64,000 nt of DNA. Origin: Acidobacteriota bacterium (GTDB lineage Bacteria; Acidobacteriota; Terriglobia; Bryobacterales; Bryobacteraceae). Of this stretch, positions 46,846 to 55,975 are shown piece by piece. Positions within the stretch are counted from its first letter, which is position 1. Each line of letters starts with the position of its first letter. The stretch is taken from assembly GCA_025353165.1 (NCBI GenBank), contig JANXRE010000016.1, positions 47,344 through 111,343 on the forward strand. Direction: 5' to 3'. The notes under the pieces are model-generated. The model searched no databases. It was given only the letters and a program-made list of their open reading frames with translations, and was not told the origin of the DNA. The position numbers and the translations under genes were made by a program.

Positions 46846-46897
46846 CGTGGCGCACGCACTCGTGCGTGCCGCGTCGGCACTCCTGCCGACGCTTGGC
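46846..46897 (+). repeat. Dispersed double-hairpin repeat, copy 3 (most complete)
   Basis: First hairpin GCACGCA-CTCG-TGCGTGC; second hairpin CGTCGGCA-CTCC-TGCCGACG with eight perfect pairs, ending GCTTGGC. It lies between the methyltransferase start and the end of the upstream hydrolase gene, 37 bp before the methyltransferase ATG on the minus strand. Confidence 0.92.
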
Positions 46898-46919
46898 GGG
46901 GCGGGCGGAAAACACGCAC

Positions 46920-48728
46920 TTAGGGTTGCCGCTCAGCAGGTATCACGCGCACCCGCGAGGCCGGCAACAACACCCGGGAAGCGGCGGCGAGCTTCAATGC
47001 GGCTTTCAGTCCCCCGGCGCGCTGTATGCCCGGCACATAGAACTGGGTCAGGAAATCGTCGTCGAATCCGGCGAATCCATTCAGATCGGCGATCACGCTG
47101 GTTCGCACGGGCGCGACCGCGGCGGCGAACAGCGCCGGCAGCCCGGCCCGCCCGACGCCGATCAGTTCCGGGGTTCCCTTCGCGTTGGCTTTGACGAACG
47201 AGAGCGCCGTCAGGATATCCTGGACGCGCTCAGCGTGCTCCGTGCGGTTGTAGGAGAGAAAGTAATCGTCGTACTCAGCCTGGCGCCGGCGGATCTCGTT
47301 CGCGGTGAAGAGGTCGATCATCAGTACGGGTCGCCCCGACTTCAACAACTCCCGGCCCAACTGGCTCGCCCTGGCGGCCGGCGCACCCTCGGGATTGACA
47401 AGAATGACGGGGTCTCCCGATCCCGGTCTCCACAGTCCGCTCACTCGGTCCTTCCGCCCCGGCCTCGTGAGAGTGATGCGATCGCCTTCCGCCAGCCCAT
47501 CCACGGTTCTCGAATACTCGACCCCAAGCACGTTGCGCAGGGCGTCCCGAAGCTGATCGGTCGAACTGTTTTCGATGGACGCCTCCGCTGCCAGCCGCCA
47601 GGCCTGAACCACCTGATCGAATCCCGGAACGCTGGGAGGAAGATTACCTGTCGCATGGGCGAGCAGATCCTGATCCGCCGGCAACGTAAACGGACGCTCG
47701 TCAAACTCCGGGGCGCTGGGGTGCAGATGTTCGGCGAAGAAGCGATAGACTGCCTGCCGGCTCTGCTCGTTATAGTTATGCTCGGCGTCGATTTGCACAT
47801 TTGCGACCATCTCGGATTTACCGTACAGGCTGTAAATATGGCGGATCGAGGGAAACTCCTCGACCGGCGTATGGCGGGTCCAGTCGCGCGTGCTCGAGAC
47901 GACGATCATCGGTCTGGGAGCGGCGAGGGCGGCGATTTCGACATTCGACGTGCCGATGCGGAGGTTGGGCGCTTCCTCGCAGGGATCTCCACCTTGCATA
48001 TAAGCCGACACCATGTTGACGGGGGCTGCGACCGCAATCCGATCGTCCACCGCGGTGAGCAGTATCGTTTGCGTGGCCCCGCCGGAGGCGCCGGTCGCCG
48101 CCATGCGATGTGGGTCAACATAAGGCAGCGACTCGAGAAAATCCAAGGCGCGAATGGAGTTCCAGAGCTGCAGCCCCATGGGGTGGAACGACCACAGCGC
48201 GAGAGACGGGCTGGCAAACGAATGGGACGTTTGCCGCGTGTCGTTGAACCCGGCCATGTCGTACGCGAATGCGACGTAGCCCTGGCGGGCCAGGTTCACG
48301 CCCAGCGCCGGCACGGAATAGGACGGGAGATTCTCTAGCCTGCCTTTCTCCCAATGCCCATGCGGGATCAGAACGGCGGGATGGGTTTCCTTCCGGCCCG
48401 CGGGTATGTACAGGTTACCGCCGAGGAAATAACCCGGGAGTGTTTCCAGCAGCACGACCTCGATCGAATAATCTTCGTAATCGAATCTCCGGACGATTCT
48501 GGGGTTGAGCGGCGATTTTCGGGGCGCCGGAAGAAGCCCCGCCGCTGAGAGTATTTGCGCTCTCAAATGGGTTCCATGGGTTTCCCACTCGCGGCGGGAA
48601 GCGTAATTCTGCGGGCGGAAATGCGTCTTGAAGCTGTAAATCTCGACGTTGCGAACATCCGCGGCAGGATTCGCGCCACATAGGGACAGGCTCACCAGCG
48701 AGAGCACGAATGTGTTGTAACGCGCCAC
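46920..48728 (-). CDS. Secreted alpha/beta hydrolase, acetyl-xylan-esterase-like
   Basis: A 602-residue exported protein (signal MARYNTFVLSLVSLSLCGANP). The alpha/beta-hydrolase core carries VLIPHGHWEKGR, GYVAFAYDMAGFNDT and the nucleophile elbow AATGASGGATQTILLTAVDD (Ser in GASGG). LAAPRPMIVVSSTRDWT precedes the likely acid residue, and DAEHNYNEQSRQAVYRFF the His. A second weaker hydrolase-like half follows (about 390-590). This is the pattern of secreted acetyl-xylan or carbohydrate esterases common in plant-matter degraders; the substrate is not predictable. Confidence 0.85.
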   Translation of the reverse strand: MARYNTFVLSLVSLSLCGANPAADVRNVEIYSFKTHFRPQNYASRREWETHGTHLRAQILSAAGLLPAPRKSPLNPRIVRRFDYEDYSIEVVLLETLPGYFLGGNLYIPAGRKETHPAVLIPHGHWEKGRLENLPSYSVPALGVNLARQGYVAFAYDMAGFNDTRQTSHSFASPSLALWSFHPMGLQLWNSIRALDFLESLPYVDPHRMAATGASGGATQTILLTAVDDRIAVAAPVNMVSAYMQGGDPCEEAPNLRIGTSNVEIAALAAPRPMIVVSSTRDWTRHTPVEEFPSIRHIYSLYGKSEMVANVQIDAEHNYNEQSRQAVYRFFAEHLHPSAPEFDERPFTLPADQDLLAHATGNLPPSVPGFDQVVQAWRLAAEASIENSSTDQLRDALRNVLGVEYSRTVDGLAEGDRITLTRPGRKDRVSGLWRPGSGDPVILVNPEGAPAARASQLGRELLKSGRPVLMIDLFTANEIRRRQAEYDDYFLSYNRTEHAERVQDILTALSFVKANAKGTPELIGVGRAGLPALFAAAVAPVRTSVIADLNGFAGFDDDFLTQFYVPGIQRAGGLKAALKLAAASRVLLPASRVRVIPAERQP

Positions 48729-48737
48729 GTCTACCGA

Positions 48738-49634
48738 TTATCGCCTGCCCGCCCGCAGCGTCTCCCAACGCTCCAGTTGGGCGTTGAATTCGCACCCGAA
48801 CAGGGCGATGACCGACAGCACGTACATCCAGACGACCAGCGCGATCACCGCGCCGATACTTCCGTAGAGCACGTTGTAATTCGCGATGTGACGCACGTAC
48901 CATCCGAATGCGAGCATCGCGAGCAGCCAGAGAGTGGTCGCCACGAAGGCGCCCGGCCACACCACCCGCATGGGTCGGTTCGGGCCCAGCTTATACAGCA
49001 GAGCGGCGCCGAGCACGATGGCCGAAAAGGCCACCAGGTAACGGCCAATCTTACCCAGGACGGCGACCGTTCCCGTGAACTGCGCTCCCTGCGGCACGAC
49101 GCCCAGCCAGTAGACCACGGACGCTTCCGCCCTGGTGCCGAGCAGCATCAGAACCGAAGCCGCAACCACCGGAACCGCCGCGCAGAATACCAGGCCTGCC
49201 GCGACCCCACGCTGATTCCAGAACGGCCTGCCCGAAGGAATTCGATAGGCCGCCCGGAAGCCCTCCATCAGGCTGAGCATCACTCCGGAAGCCGCCCACA
49301 CCGCAAGAATCGTGGCGACGACGAGCAAGGCCACCGGGCGCTCGCCGTGCATCACGAGGTAGTTTCGCAGCAGGTCCTCGCTGCCCGGAGGCGCAACCTG
49401 GAAAATCCAGCGGGCCAGGACGCGCGAAACCGCTTGAGCTTTGGCCTGAACCAGCAGGGCGGTGACCGTGGTGAGCACCGGGAAAATGGAAAGCAGCGCG
49501 GAGTACGCCGCGCCCTTGGCTATGCCAAAGCAGTTATCCTCGTAAGCGGCCACCCAGGAGCGGCGTAAGAACCACCAGGCCAGTCCTAAACGGCTGGGCT
49601 CTATGACGTACAGCCGGGGCGCTTCGTTCTGCAT
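48738..49634 (-). CDS. YihY/BrkB family membrane protein
   Basis: A 298-residue inner-membrane protein with about six helices. Family features: WVAAYEDNCFGIAKGAAYSA near the N-terminus, PVALLVVATILAVWAASGVM, GLVFCAAVPVVAASVLMLLG, GWYVRHIANYNVLYGSIGAV and VVWMYVLSVIALFGCEFNAQ at the end. The family was once annotated as ribonuclease BN, but the role is unknown. Flanked on the same strand by the hydrolase (9 bp) and the aminotransferase (2 bp). Confidence 0.9.
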   Translation of the reverse strand: MQNEAPRLYVIEPSRLGLAWWFLRRSWVAAYEDNCFGIAKGAAYSALLSIFPVLTTVTALLVQAKAQAVSRVLARWIFQVAPPGSEDLLRNYLVMHGERPVALLVVATILAVWAASGVMLSLMEGFRAAYRIPSGRPFWNQRGVAAGLVFCAAVPVVAASVLMLLGTRAEASVVYWLGVVPQGAQFTGTVAVLGKIGRYLVAFSAIVLGAALLYKLGPNRPMRVVWPGAFVATTLWLLAMLAFGWYVRHIANYNVLYGSIGAVIALVVWMYVLSVIALFGCEFNAQLERWETLRAGRR

Positions 49635-49636
49635 TC

Positions 49637-50878
49637 CTAAACCAATGTGGCATAAGCCGCGTCCCGCATCAGGTCGAGAGCGCGCAGGATCTGGCTTACA
49701 TCCTCAAACGCATAGTTCAGCCGGAGTTGCCGCCTGCCGCGCTCGGCAAGGTCGCCCTTCGGATGGACGCAGTACACGCCGGGAATATAGATGACGCGGG
49801 GATCGCCGCTGGCGCGGGTCAAAAAACGGAAGAAGGGAGACTCGGGGTGGGTCTCGATGTCTTTGAAGGTGAGATAGAAAAAAAAGCCGGCGCTGCCGCC
49901 GCGGCATTCCTCCAGCAACGGACCGAGGCTGCGATCGATTCCTTCGCGCACGGCCACCGCCTTCGCGCGGTACCCCGCATTGACGGCTTTCAACTGTTCC
50001 GCGGCGCGATTGTCCAGCAGCCAGCTCGACATCTCCTGAACGAAGAGCGGCGCACTGAAACCGGCATCGCTGGTCTTCTGAATTAGCGCGTTCAGCAGCG
50101 GTCCGCCAGGGCCGAGAATGTAGCCGATTCGCAGCGCGGGCGCGAGCACTTTTGAGAGCGTGCCGATCTCATAGGCGACTCCCATGTCGTCGTCGGGGAG
50201 CACGGACTGGAAGGGCTCCGCCGCGGGATCGTGCAAAAGCGGCTCATACGCGAGGTCGTAGAAGATCGGGACGGCGAGGCGCTGCGCGACATCGAGCAAC
50301 GCGCGCCGGCGCCGGTTCGACAGAATGGTGCAAGTTGGATTGTTGACCGTGACGGTGTAGAGGAACGCGATCCGTTCCGCCGCGGCGCCAAGCGATTTCA
50401 GCTTCCGCTCGAGCGCGCTCAGGTCGATGCCCTCGGCGTCTTCCGGGACCGCGAGCACCTCGAAGCCTTTTCGCTCCAGCGCATTCGTGTAGATGTAATA
50501 AGTCGGGTCGGAGGTCACCACGATGCCGGGTTCGAACAAATCCGCGAGCGCGTCGAGTACGCTGGTTGCGCCGCAGGCCCCGATCGCGAGCCCGTTGCGC
50601 GTATCGCCCAGGAACCGGCGAAGGGATGCAATCAGATTCGGCGAGCCCTCCGGGCCGCCGTAGTTGAAGGCCTGCCGGTATTTTTCCGGGTTGCCCACGA
50701 CAGCTCGCATCGCCTCCGCGATCGCGTCTACCGGGATCGTCTTCTCGTTGACGTAGCCGACGCCGACGTTGATATCGATGCCCTCGCGGAAGTCGTGCGT
50801 AAACTCGGACATCATGCGGTTGGCGGGCGAGGGTCTGGTAGACGCTTCGCCATAACGGGACAGACGCAGCCGCATCAT
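49637..50878 (-). CDS. PLP-dependent aminotransferase class I/II
   Basis: A 413-residue fold-type I enzyme. The PLP lysine is in GTLSKVLAPALRIGYILG; other conserved elements are ACGATSVLDALAD (phosphate loop), TSDPTYYIYTNALE, YTVTVNNPTCTIL and IFYDLAYEPLL (Asp/Tyr contacting PLP). It resembles the MocR/2-aminoadipate aminotransferase group but lacks a DNA-binding domain. ATG 50878 is three bases from repeat copy 4, leaving no visible Shine-Dalgarno; a downstream ATG (MMSEFTHDF) is a possible alternative. Substrate unknown. Confidence 0.88.
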   Translation of the reverse strand: MMRLRLSRYGEASTRPSPANRMMSEFTHDFREGIDINVGVGYVNEKTIPVDAIAEAMRAVVGNPEKYRQAFNYGGPEGSPNLIASLRRFLGDTRNGLAIGACGATSVLDALADLFEPGIVVTSDPTYYIYTNALERKGFEVLAVPEDAEGIDLSALERKLKSLGAAAERIAFLYTVTVNNPTCTILSNRRRRALLDVAQRLAVPIFYDLAYEPLLHDPAAEPFQSVLPDDDMGVAYEIGTLSKVLAPALRIGYILGPGGPLLNALIQKTSDAGFSAPLFVQEMSSWLLDNRAAEQLKAVNAGYRAKAVAVREGIDRSLGPLLEECRGGSAGFFFYLTFKDIETHPESPFFRFLTRASGDPRVIYIPGVYCVHPKGDLAERGRRQLRLNYAFEDVSQILRALDLMRDAAYATLV

Positions 50879-50880
50879 GA

Positions 50881-50927
50881 CGTGGCGCACGCACTCGTGC
50901 GTGCCGCGTCGCCACCCCTGGCGACGC
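50881..50927 (+). repeat. Dispersed double-hairpin repeat, copy 4
   Basis: First hairpin GCACGCA-CTCG-TGCGTGC as in copy 3. The second hairpin is CGTCGCCA-CCCC-TGGCGACG: relative to copy 3 one G-C pair is changed to C-G on both arms, keeping the stem. The trailing GCTTGG is lost (GCCTGTTCTTGG instead). It occupies the 5' leader of the aminotransferase gene. Confidence 0.9.
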
Positions 50928-50987
50928 CTGTTCTTGGTCCGGCTACGTGTCGAGAGGTCATATTTCCTTCCTGACGGACATTCACGC

Positions 50988-53900
50988 CTAAGGCGGGCCG
51001 AGCGGGCTTGGCGCGCAGCCCGTGGTTTCCGCCGAGTACACGATAGACGCGATCTTCCAACCATCGGTGGTCTTCACCAGGTTCACCGCATCGATGCCGC
51101 AGTGGCTGAATTTGCCGTCAAGGTGGAAATCGTAATCGGCCCACACCACGGCGATGCGCCCCCGCACGAGCGTCTTCGCGTCCCACATTCGCTCCAGCAT
51201 CTTCTTGTCCATGGTCTTCAACCGGGAAGCGAATACATCGGAGGACGTACCGGAGACCGACCCGTTGTCGCGCACGGACACGATGCGGGCGTCGGGCATC
51301 ATCGACGCGGCCGCCGCGTTGCCATCCTGCGCGGCGATGGCATCGAACAGCCGCTGAACGACGGCAGTCACCTCTTTCTCGTCCGATTGCGAGCCGGCCG
51401 CCGCCACGTTGAATCCTTCCACCACGATCCGCGGCGCCTCGCCCCGCGTGTCCGCATGCCGCAGTTCGATGTCGATGGTGCGCGCCTCGCCCGGCATCAG
51501 GCAGATGAAGTTGTCGCTGAAGATGGCGGGCAGGATGCGGTCGCCGCTCTTCTCGCGCACGGGCTTCAACCGGACCATCAGGGCCGGCGACTTCGAAGGA
51601 TTACGCACAAAGGCTGCGATCCGCCAGACGTCGCCCTTCCGCTCGATGCGCGGCGCTACTTCCAGGCGTACCTTGGGCAATTCGCGCAGGGCGCGATAGT
51701 TGGCTTCCTCCGTGCCGCGCCAGTAGAAATTATCGGAAATGAGAAGAGGGCCCTGGGTGAGTTGCAGCCGGACGAAATGCGTCGCCGTCAGATCCGCCGG
51801 GTATTCCATTTTGATGGGCGACGCCGTGCTGTCCTCCGCGCTATCGACCGTCGCGGACTTCTCCCACTTAACCGAGCCGTCCAGGTTCAGGATCTCCACG
51901 CGGGCCGTCAAACCCTGCCGATTGCCGCCGCTGTAGTTCACCACCTCCACCATGTCCGTGAGCGGATTCCATTCAATGTGCAGCGGCTCGGCTGCCTTCT
52001 TTGCGCCGAAATACGCGGCTGTCGGCTCCAGATAGTAGTCGTACGTCTGCCACACGAACGAGGGCCACGTGGGATGGCTCATCCAGATGAGCAGCCCCAT
52101 CCGGTTCTTGCTTTGCGCTTCGTACATCGCGCGGTAGCCTTCGTAATTTACAAACTGCGCAAGCGAGACCCACTCCGCCGCGCTGCTTGCGCCGCCATAG
52201 CTCGTGTCGATCCGCTTGATGAACGACGATCCGCCCTGTGCCCCTTCGAGAGAGAAATCGTGCAGGCCCCACATGTTGCCCATCGGCCACATCGCCGATT
52301 CCGGCATGAACGCGCGCAGGCTGTCGAGCGTGACGATGTTCGGCATGCCCATCTCGCTGTGGAATTGCGGGGTGGCGCGCTCGGCGAAATAGGCCTTGAT
52401 CGACTGGGCCTGATAGGGACCATGCCCGCTCACCACATCGTCGGCGGAACTGCCGATGTAATGCATTCCCGGGTGAATCTCGGCCAGCATGGATCGCAAC
52501 CCGTCTTCCAGCGGCTTCGGCGGATAGCCTTCATTGCGCCCGACGTACAGGCCGATGGACGGGTGATTGCGGATGCGCAGTGTTGTGTCGCGCGCGTTCC
52601 GCATGAATAGGTCATTGTCGTCGGGATCGGGACCGTCCCACGAGTTCGCCAGCCAGTAGTCCTGCCACACGACAATGCCGTGGCGGTCGCACGCCTCGTA
52701 GAACGCGTCGTCGCCGATTTGCCCCACCCAGTTGCGGATCATGTTGAAGTTCATCTCGCGGTGGTAGCGGACGGCCGCGTCGTATTCGCGAGCGCGGTAG
52801 CGAAGCATCGATTCGCCGAAGCCCCAGTTGCCGCCCCGCGGAATCAGCCGCCGGCCATTGATCCACATTCGCAGCGCTCTGCCTTCCTCGCTGTAGGTGA
52901 ACTGGCGCACTCCGGATTGGAAGGTCTTCGTGTCTGAGACGGACTTATCTGCTGCTTCAACGGAAAGCTCGACCTTGTACAGGTTCGGCTCGCCGTAGCC
53001 ATTCGGCCACCAGAGCTTCGGATTCTTGAGTTGCACCACGCGATCCAGCTTGACGGTGCTCGCGGATCCGGCCTCCACCTTTACCAAGCGGCTGAATGCG
53101 TTGTCGCCGAACCGCCCGCGCAGAGTCCCGCTGAAGGGCCGCGAGTCGTAGTTGCGCAGCGTAACCTCGACGCTCACATCCGCGCGCGAGGTATCGGGCA
53201 ATGGAAGGGCGGTGCTGACAAACGGATTCTCGATGGACACCGGGCCGGTCGTGCTCAGGTACACGTCGTTCCAGATGCCGGTATCGCGACCGCGGATGGT
53301 GGGAATCCAGTCCCAGCCGATGGTCGCGTGATAAGTCGGATTGTCCGCTCCGAGAATGCCGCCGTTCTTATCCGGATTCTGAAACGTCTTTTCTTTGACG
53401 CTGCCGGGATGCGCGTTCTTCTCCACTCGCACCGCGAGCGCGTTCGACGTTCCCGGATGCAAATAGCTGGTTACGTCAAAACGCCCCCGCATGAAGCCGC
53501 CTTCGACGCGCCCCACCTTACGGCCGTTCAGGAAGACGTCCGCTTTCCAGTTGATCCCATCGAAGTTCAACCAGACATGCCGTTCGGGACGGATTGGCGG
53601 CGCGGTGAACTCGTCGCGATACCAGAAATCCGCGTAGAAGAATGAGTCCGAAATCATCAACTGGTTGTCGCCGTAGTTGGGGTCCGCCAGAGCTCCTGCA
53701 TTCCAGAAACTCGAGAGTGTGGTCGCCGGCACGGTCGCGACAACCCAGTCGCCGTCCTTGAATCCCGGGGTCGAGAGAGCCTCGCCGTCCGCGTGCACCT
53801 GGGAATCGCGCTGCACGCGCCACGCTCCGCCCGCCAAATGCAGGTAGCCATCGGCTCGCGCCTCGGCCGCCGGCTTCGGTACGGCAACAGGACCTCCGCG

Positions 53901-54866
53901 CCCGTAAACTTCCAGTTCACTGAGAATGTAACCGTCGGCCGACGCCGGGCGGGTCATCAGAAGCCGCACGTATCGGCCCTGCGCGGGCTGCGCCAGCCGG
54001 ATGTCGTCGGCCGCCCCCAGCGACTGGATCGTCGTCCACGCTGCGGCGTCGTCGGAGATCTGAATCGCTCCTTCAGCCGCGCGGCGGATCCAATACAACG
54101 CGACGCGATCGAACGTGCAGCTCGCGCCGAGATCCACGTACACCCATTCCTCGCCCTGCCCGGCGCTCTTCCAGGCACTGGTGAAATCGTACGGGCCTCC
54201 GACTCCGAGCTTCCGATTGTGATTGAACAGGCTGACCCCGCCGGCGTTCCAGAAGTTCGATGGCGAGCCCTGAAACTGAACGCGGTACATCCGGGCGCGC
54301 GACGGCGCGGTGAACGGAACGCTGGTGAACGAAGATACGTTCAGCTCACCAGGACGGTCGATCCCGCCGGCGCGGCCCAGTTCGTTCCACGTCTGGCCGT
54401 CATCCGAGCCGGATACGGCGACGGTCCACGCCGCCTGTTTCCTTTGCGTCGGCACATCGACATCGATGCGGTCGACTTCCAGCGGTTCATCGCCGCCGCC
54501 CATCTCGATTTGAACCCACGCGCTCGGGCCTCGCAGAGTAGCGCTCGTAACCGGGTTGTTGTCGAACATCCACTCGCGCTCGAACTTGCGGTAGGGCCCG
54601 TTGCTGGTGGAAGACGATACCCATCTGGGGAGCTTCGTATCCTTGATTCCGTCGGTCACCAGTTGGGCCGTGAGGTTGTAATCGTACGCGCTCGAGTGGA
54701 ACGCCGGCCGGCGCAGCGCCAGGTTCCGGTACGTGGTCGCATCCACGCGCATCGACGGCGCGAAGTCCTCTTTCGGATCCCCCGGGTAAACACCCACTCC
54801 ACGCGTGTATTCCTGGGCGTTCAAACTTGCCACGGCCAGCAAGCTCATGAAAACCAGTCGATTCAT
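50988..54866 (-). CDS. Secreted GH2-family glycosidase with F5/8C and NTF2-like domains
   Basis: A 1292-residue exported enzyme (signal MNRLVFMSLLAVASLNAQ). Discoidin-type F5/8C-like carbohydrate-binding region (about 130-330; DLGASCTFDRVALYWIRRA, RYVRLLMTRPASADGYILSE). GH2 sugar-binding and immunoglobulin-like domains follow (about 345-700), then the barrel with LIPRGGNWGFGESMLRYRAR, GLYVGRNEGYPP (acid/base region) and FHSEMGMPN (likely nucleophile Glu). After a beta domain the C-terminal 125 or so residues form an NTF2/SnoaL-like unit (AVVQRLFDAIAAQDGNAAAA). It is closest in plan to exo-beta-glucosaminidase/mannosidase-type GH2 enzymes. It is last in an operon with the sugar permease and ROK protein. 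Confidence 0.88.
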   Translation of the reverse strand: MNRLVFMSLLAVASLNAQEYTRGVGVYPGDPKEDFAPSMRVDATTYRNLALRRPAFHSSAYDYNLTAQLVTDGIKDTKLPRWVSSSTSNGPYRKFEREWMFDNNPVTSATLRGPSAWVQIEMGGGDEPLEVDRIDVDVPTQRKQAAWTVAVSGSDDGQTWNELGRAGGIDRPGELNVSSFTSVPFTAPSRARMYRVQFQGSPSNFWNAGGVSLFNHNRKLGVGGPYDFTSAWKSAGQGEEWVYVDLGASCTFDRVALYWIRRAAEGAIQISDDAAAWTTIQSLGAADDIRLAQPAQGRYVRLLMTRPASADGYILSELEVYGRGGPVAVPKPAAEARADGYLHLAGGAWRVQRDSQVHADGEALSTPGFKDGDWVVATVPATTLSSFWNAGALADPNYGDNQLMISDSFFYADFWYRDEFTAPPIRPERHVWLNFDGINWKADVFLNGRKVGRVEGGFMRGRFDVTSYLHPGTSNALAVRVEKNAHPGSVKEKTFQNPDKNGGILGADNPTYHATIGWDWIPTIRGRDTGIWNDVYLSTTGPVSIENPFVSTALPLPDTSRADVSVEVTLRNYDSRPFSGTLRGRFGDNAFSRLVKVEAGSASTVKLDRVVQLKNPKLWWPNGYGEPNLYKVELSVEAADKSVSDTKTFQSGVRQFTYSEEGRALRMWINGRRLIPRGGNWGFGESMLRYRAREYDAAVRYHREMNFNMIRNWVGQIGDDAFYEACDRHGIVVWQDYWLANSWDGPDPDDNDLFMRNARDTTLRIRNHPSIGLYVGRNEGYPPKPLEDGLRSMLAEIHPGMHYIGSSADDVVSGHGPYQAQSIKAYFAERATPQFHSEMGMPNIVTLDSLRAFMPESAMWPMGNMWGLHDFSLEGAQGGSSFIKRIDTSYGGASSAAEWVSLAQFVNYEGYRAMYEAQSKNRMGLLIWMSHPTWPSFVWQTYDYYLEPTAAYFGAKKAAEPLHIEWNPLTDMVEVVNYSGGNRQGLTARVEILNLDGSVKWEKSATVDSAEDSTASPIKMEYPADLTATHFVRLQLTQGPLLISDNFYWRGTEEANYRALRELPKVRLEVAPRIERKGDVWRIAAFVRNPSKSPALMVRLKPVREKSGDRILPAIFSDNFICLMPGEARTIDIELRHADTRGEAPRIVVEGFNVAAAGSQSDEKEVTAVVQRLFDAIAAQDGNAAAASMMPDARIVSVRDNGSVSGTSSDVFASRLKTMDKKMLERMWDAKTLVRGRIAVVWADYDFHLDGKFSHCGIDAVNLVKTTDGWKIASIVYSAETTGCAPSPLGPP

Positions 54867-54871
54867 CTCGG

Positions 54872-55975
54872 CTATTTCTCCAGGTGGGCGAGCGCGAACG
54901 CATAAGCGCCGATCGCCGTCGCTTCGCTAGTACCGAGGCGCGAGATTCCCACGCCGGTCCTCTGCAATGCGTCGAACTTGACCGTTCGGGAACTCCGCGG
55001 AACCTTCAGCTCTTTCGCCTGTCCCTTCAGGAATTCCTGCAATTGCGCCGGATCTTCGAGGTTGAAGGCACGAGGGATCAGCCGGCGAAAACGCTCGCCG
55101 TTCGGAGCCGCGTAGGTGCCGTTCATCTCGTCGATAATCGCCGGCAGGAACTGCCTGTGCGCTCCCGCTATTCCGCCGCCGATGACCACCAATCCGTCGA
55201 TTAAAGTCAGGGCTTCCGAGATTGCGTCGCCCGCAATTTCACCCATCCGCCGAAACGCTTCTTTCGCCGCGGCCTGATTCCCCTTGGCCCGGCCTTCGGC
55301 AATCTCGAAGATCACCTTCGGCTCGGGAGCATCTTCGGAGCGAGTTCCCGTCTCCGATGCGTACACGCGGCGGACCGCCCGGATCGAAGCGCCTTCCTCC
55401 GCGTTGGTGTCTCGGTCCAGTTTGTGGCGAATGATCCAGATCTCACCCGCCACCGAGTTGTCGCCCGTGAACAATTCCCCGTCGCGAACGATGCCGCCGC
55501 CGAGACCGGTGCCGAGAGTCACGCCGAATAGATTCCGGTACCGCTTCGGACTGCCGGCTTTTTCCAGCAACCCGTTTACGTAGGGCAGAAAGCCAGCCGT
55601 CGCCTCGCCGTACGCAAACAGGTCGCCGTCGTTGTTGATGAACGTGGGAAGGCCAAACGCGTCCTCCAGCATCGGACCGACCGCCACGTCGCGATAGGCC
55701 GGCAGGTTACGCGGCCCGACGATGATGCCGTTGAAGTAATCGGCGGGGGCAGGGAACGCGAAGCTGATCGCGGCTGGCCGTGCCGGCAACTGCGACTCGA
55801 CCCGGCGAAAGCCATCCAGCAAGGTGCTGAGGGAAAGCTCCAGATCCGAGGCGTTGGACGGCAGCGAAAAGCTTTCTACCACCGGGCGGTTGGCCTGCAT
55901 GGCCGAATAGACGAAGTTGGTGCCGCCAGCGTCCAGGGTCATAACGACCCGCTGGTCTTTCGAGTAATCAGGCAT
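54872..55975 (-). CDS. ROK-family sugar kinase-like protein
   Basis: A 367-residue ASKHA-fold protein. ATP/phosphate elements: MTLDAGGTNFVYSAMQ at the N-terminus, FINNDGDLFAYGEATAG, GVTLGTGLGGGIVRDGEL and VVIGGGIAGAHRQFL. The zinc motif of typical ROK proteins (CxCGxxGC) is missing; that region reads AGEIWIIRHKLDRDTNAEEG. There is no helix-turn-helix, so it is a kinase rather than a repressor. It would phosphorylate the sugar released by the GH2 enzyme. It overlaps the permease end by 8 bp. Confidence 0.87.
   Translation of the reverse strand: MPDYSKDQRVVMTLDAGGTNFVYSAMQANRPVVESFSLPSNASDLELSLSTLLDGFRRVESQLPARPAAISFAFPAPADYFNGIIVGPRNLPAYRDVAVGPMLEDAFGLPTFINNDGDLFAYGEATAGFLPYVNGLLEKAGSPKRYRNLFGVTLGTGLGGGIVRDGELFTGDNSVAGEIWIIRHKLDRDTNAEEGASIRAVRRVYASETGTRSEDAPEPKVIFEIAEGRAKGNQAAAKEAFRRMGEIAGDAISEALTLIDGLVVIGGGIAGAHRQFLPAIIDEMNGTYAAPNGERFRRLIPRAFNLEDPAQLQEFLKGQAKELKVPRSSRTVKFDALQRTGVGISRLGTSEATAIGAYAFALAHLEK

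Noticed and set aside
46830..48338. 502-codon plus-strand frame
   Set aside because: Antisense shadow of the secreted hydrolase gene; it also starts in repeat copy 3.
43183..50927. CRISPR array from repeated palindromes
   Set aside because: The copies are kilobases apart, separated by whole genes, with no regular spacers and no cas genes.
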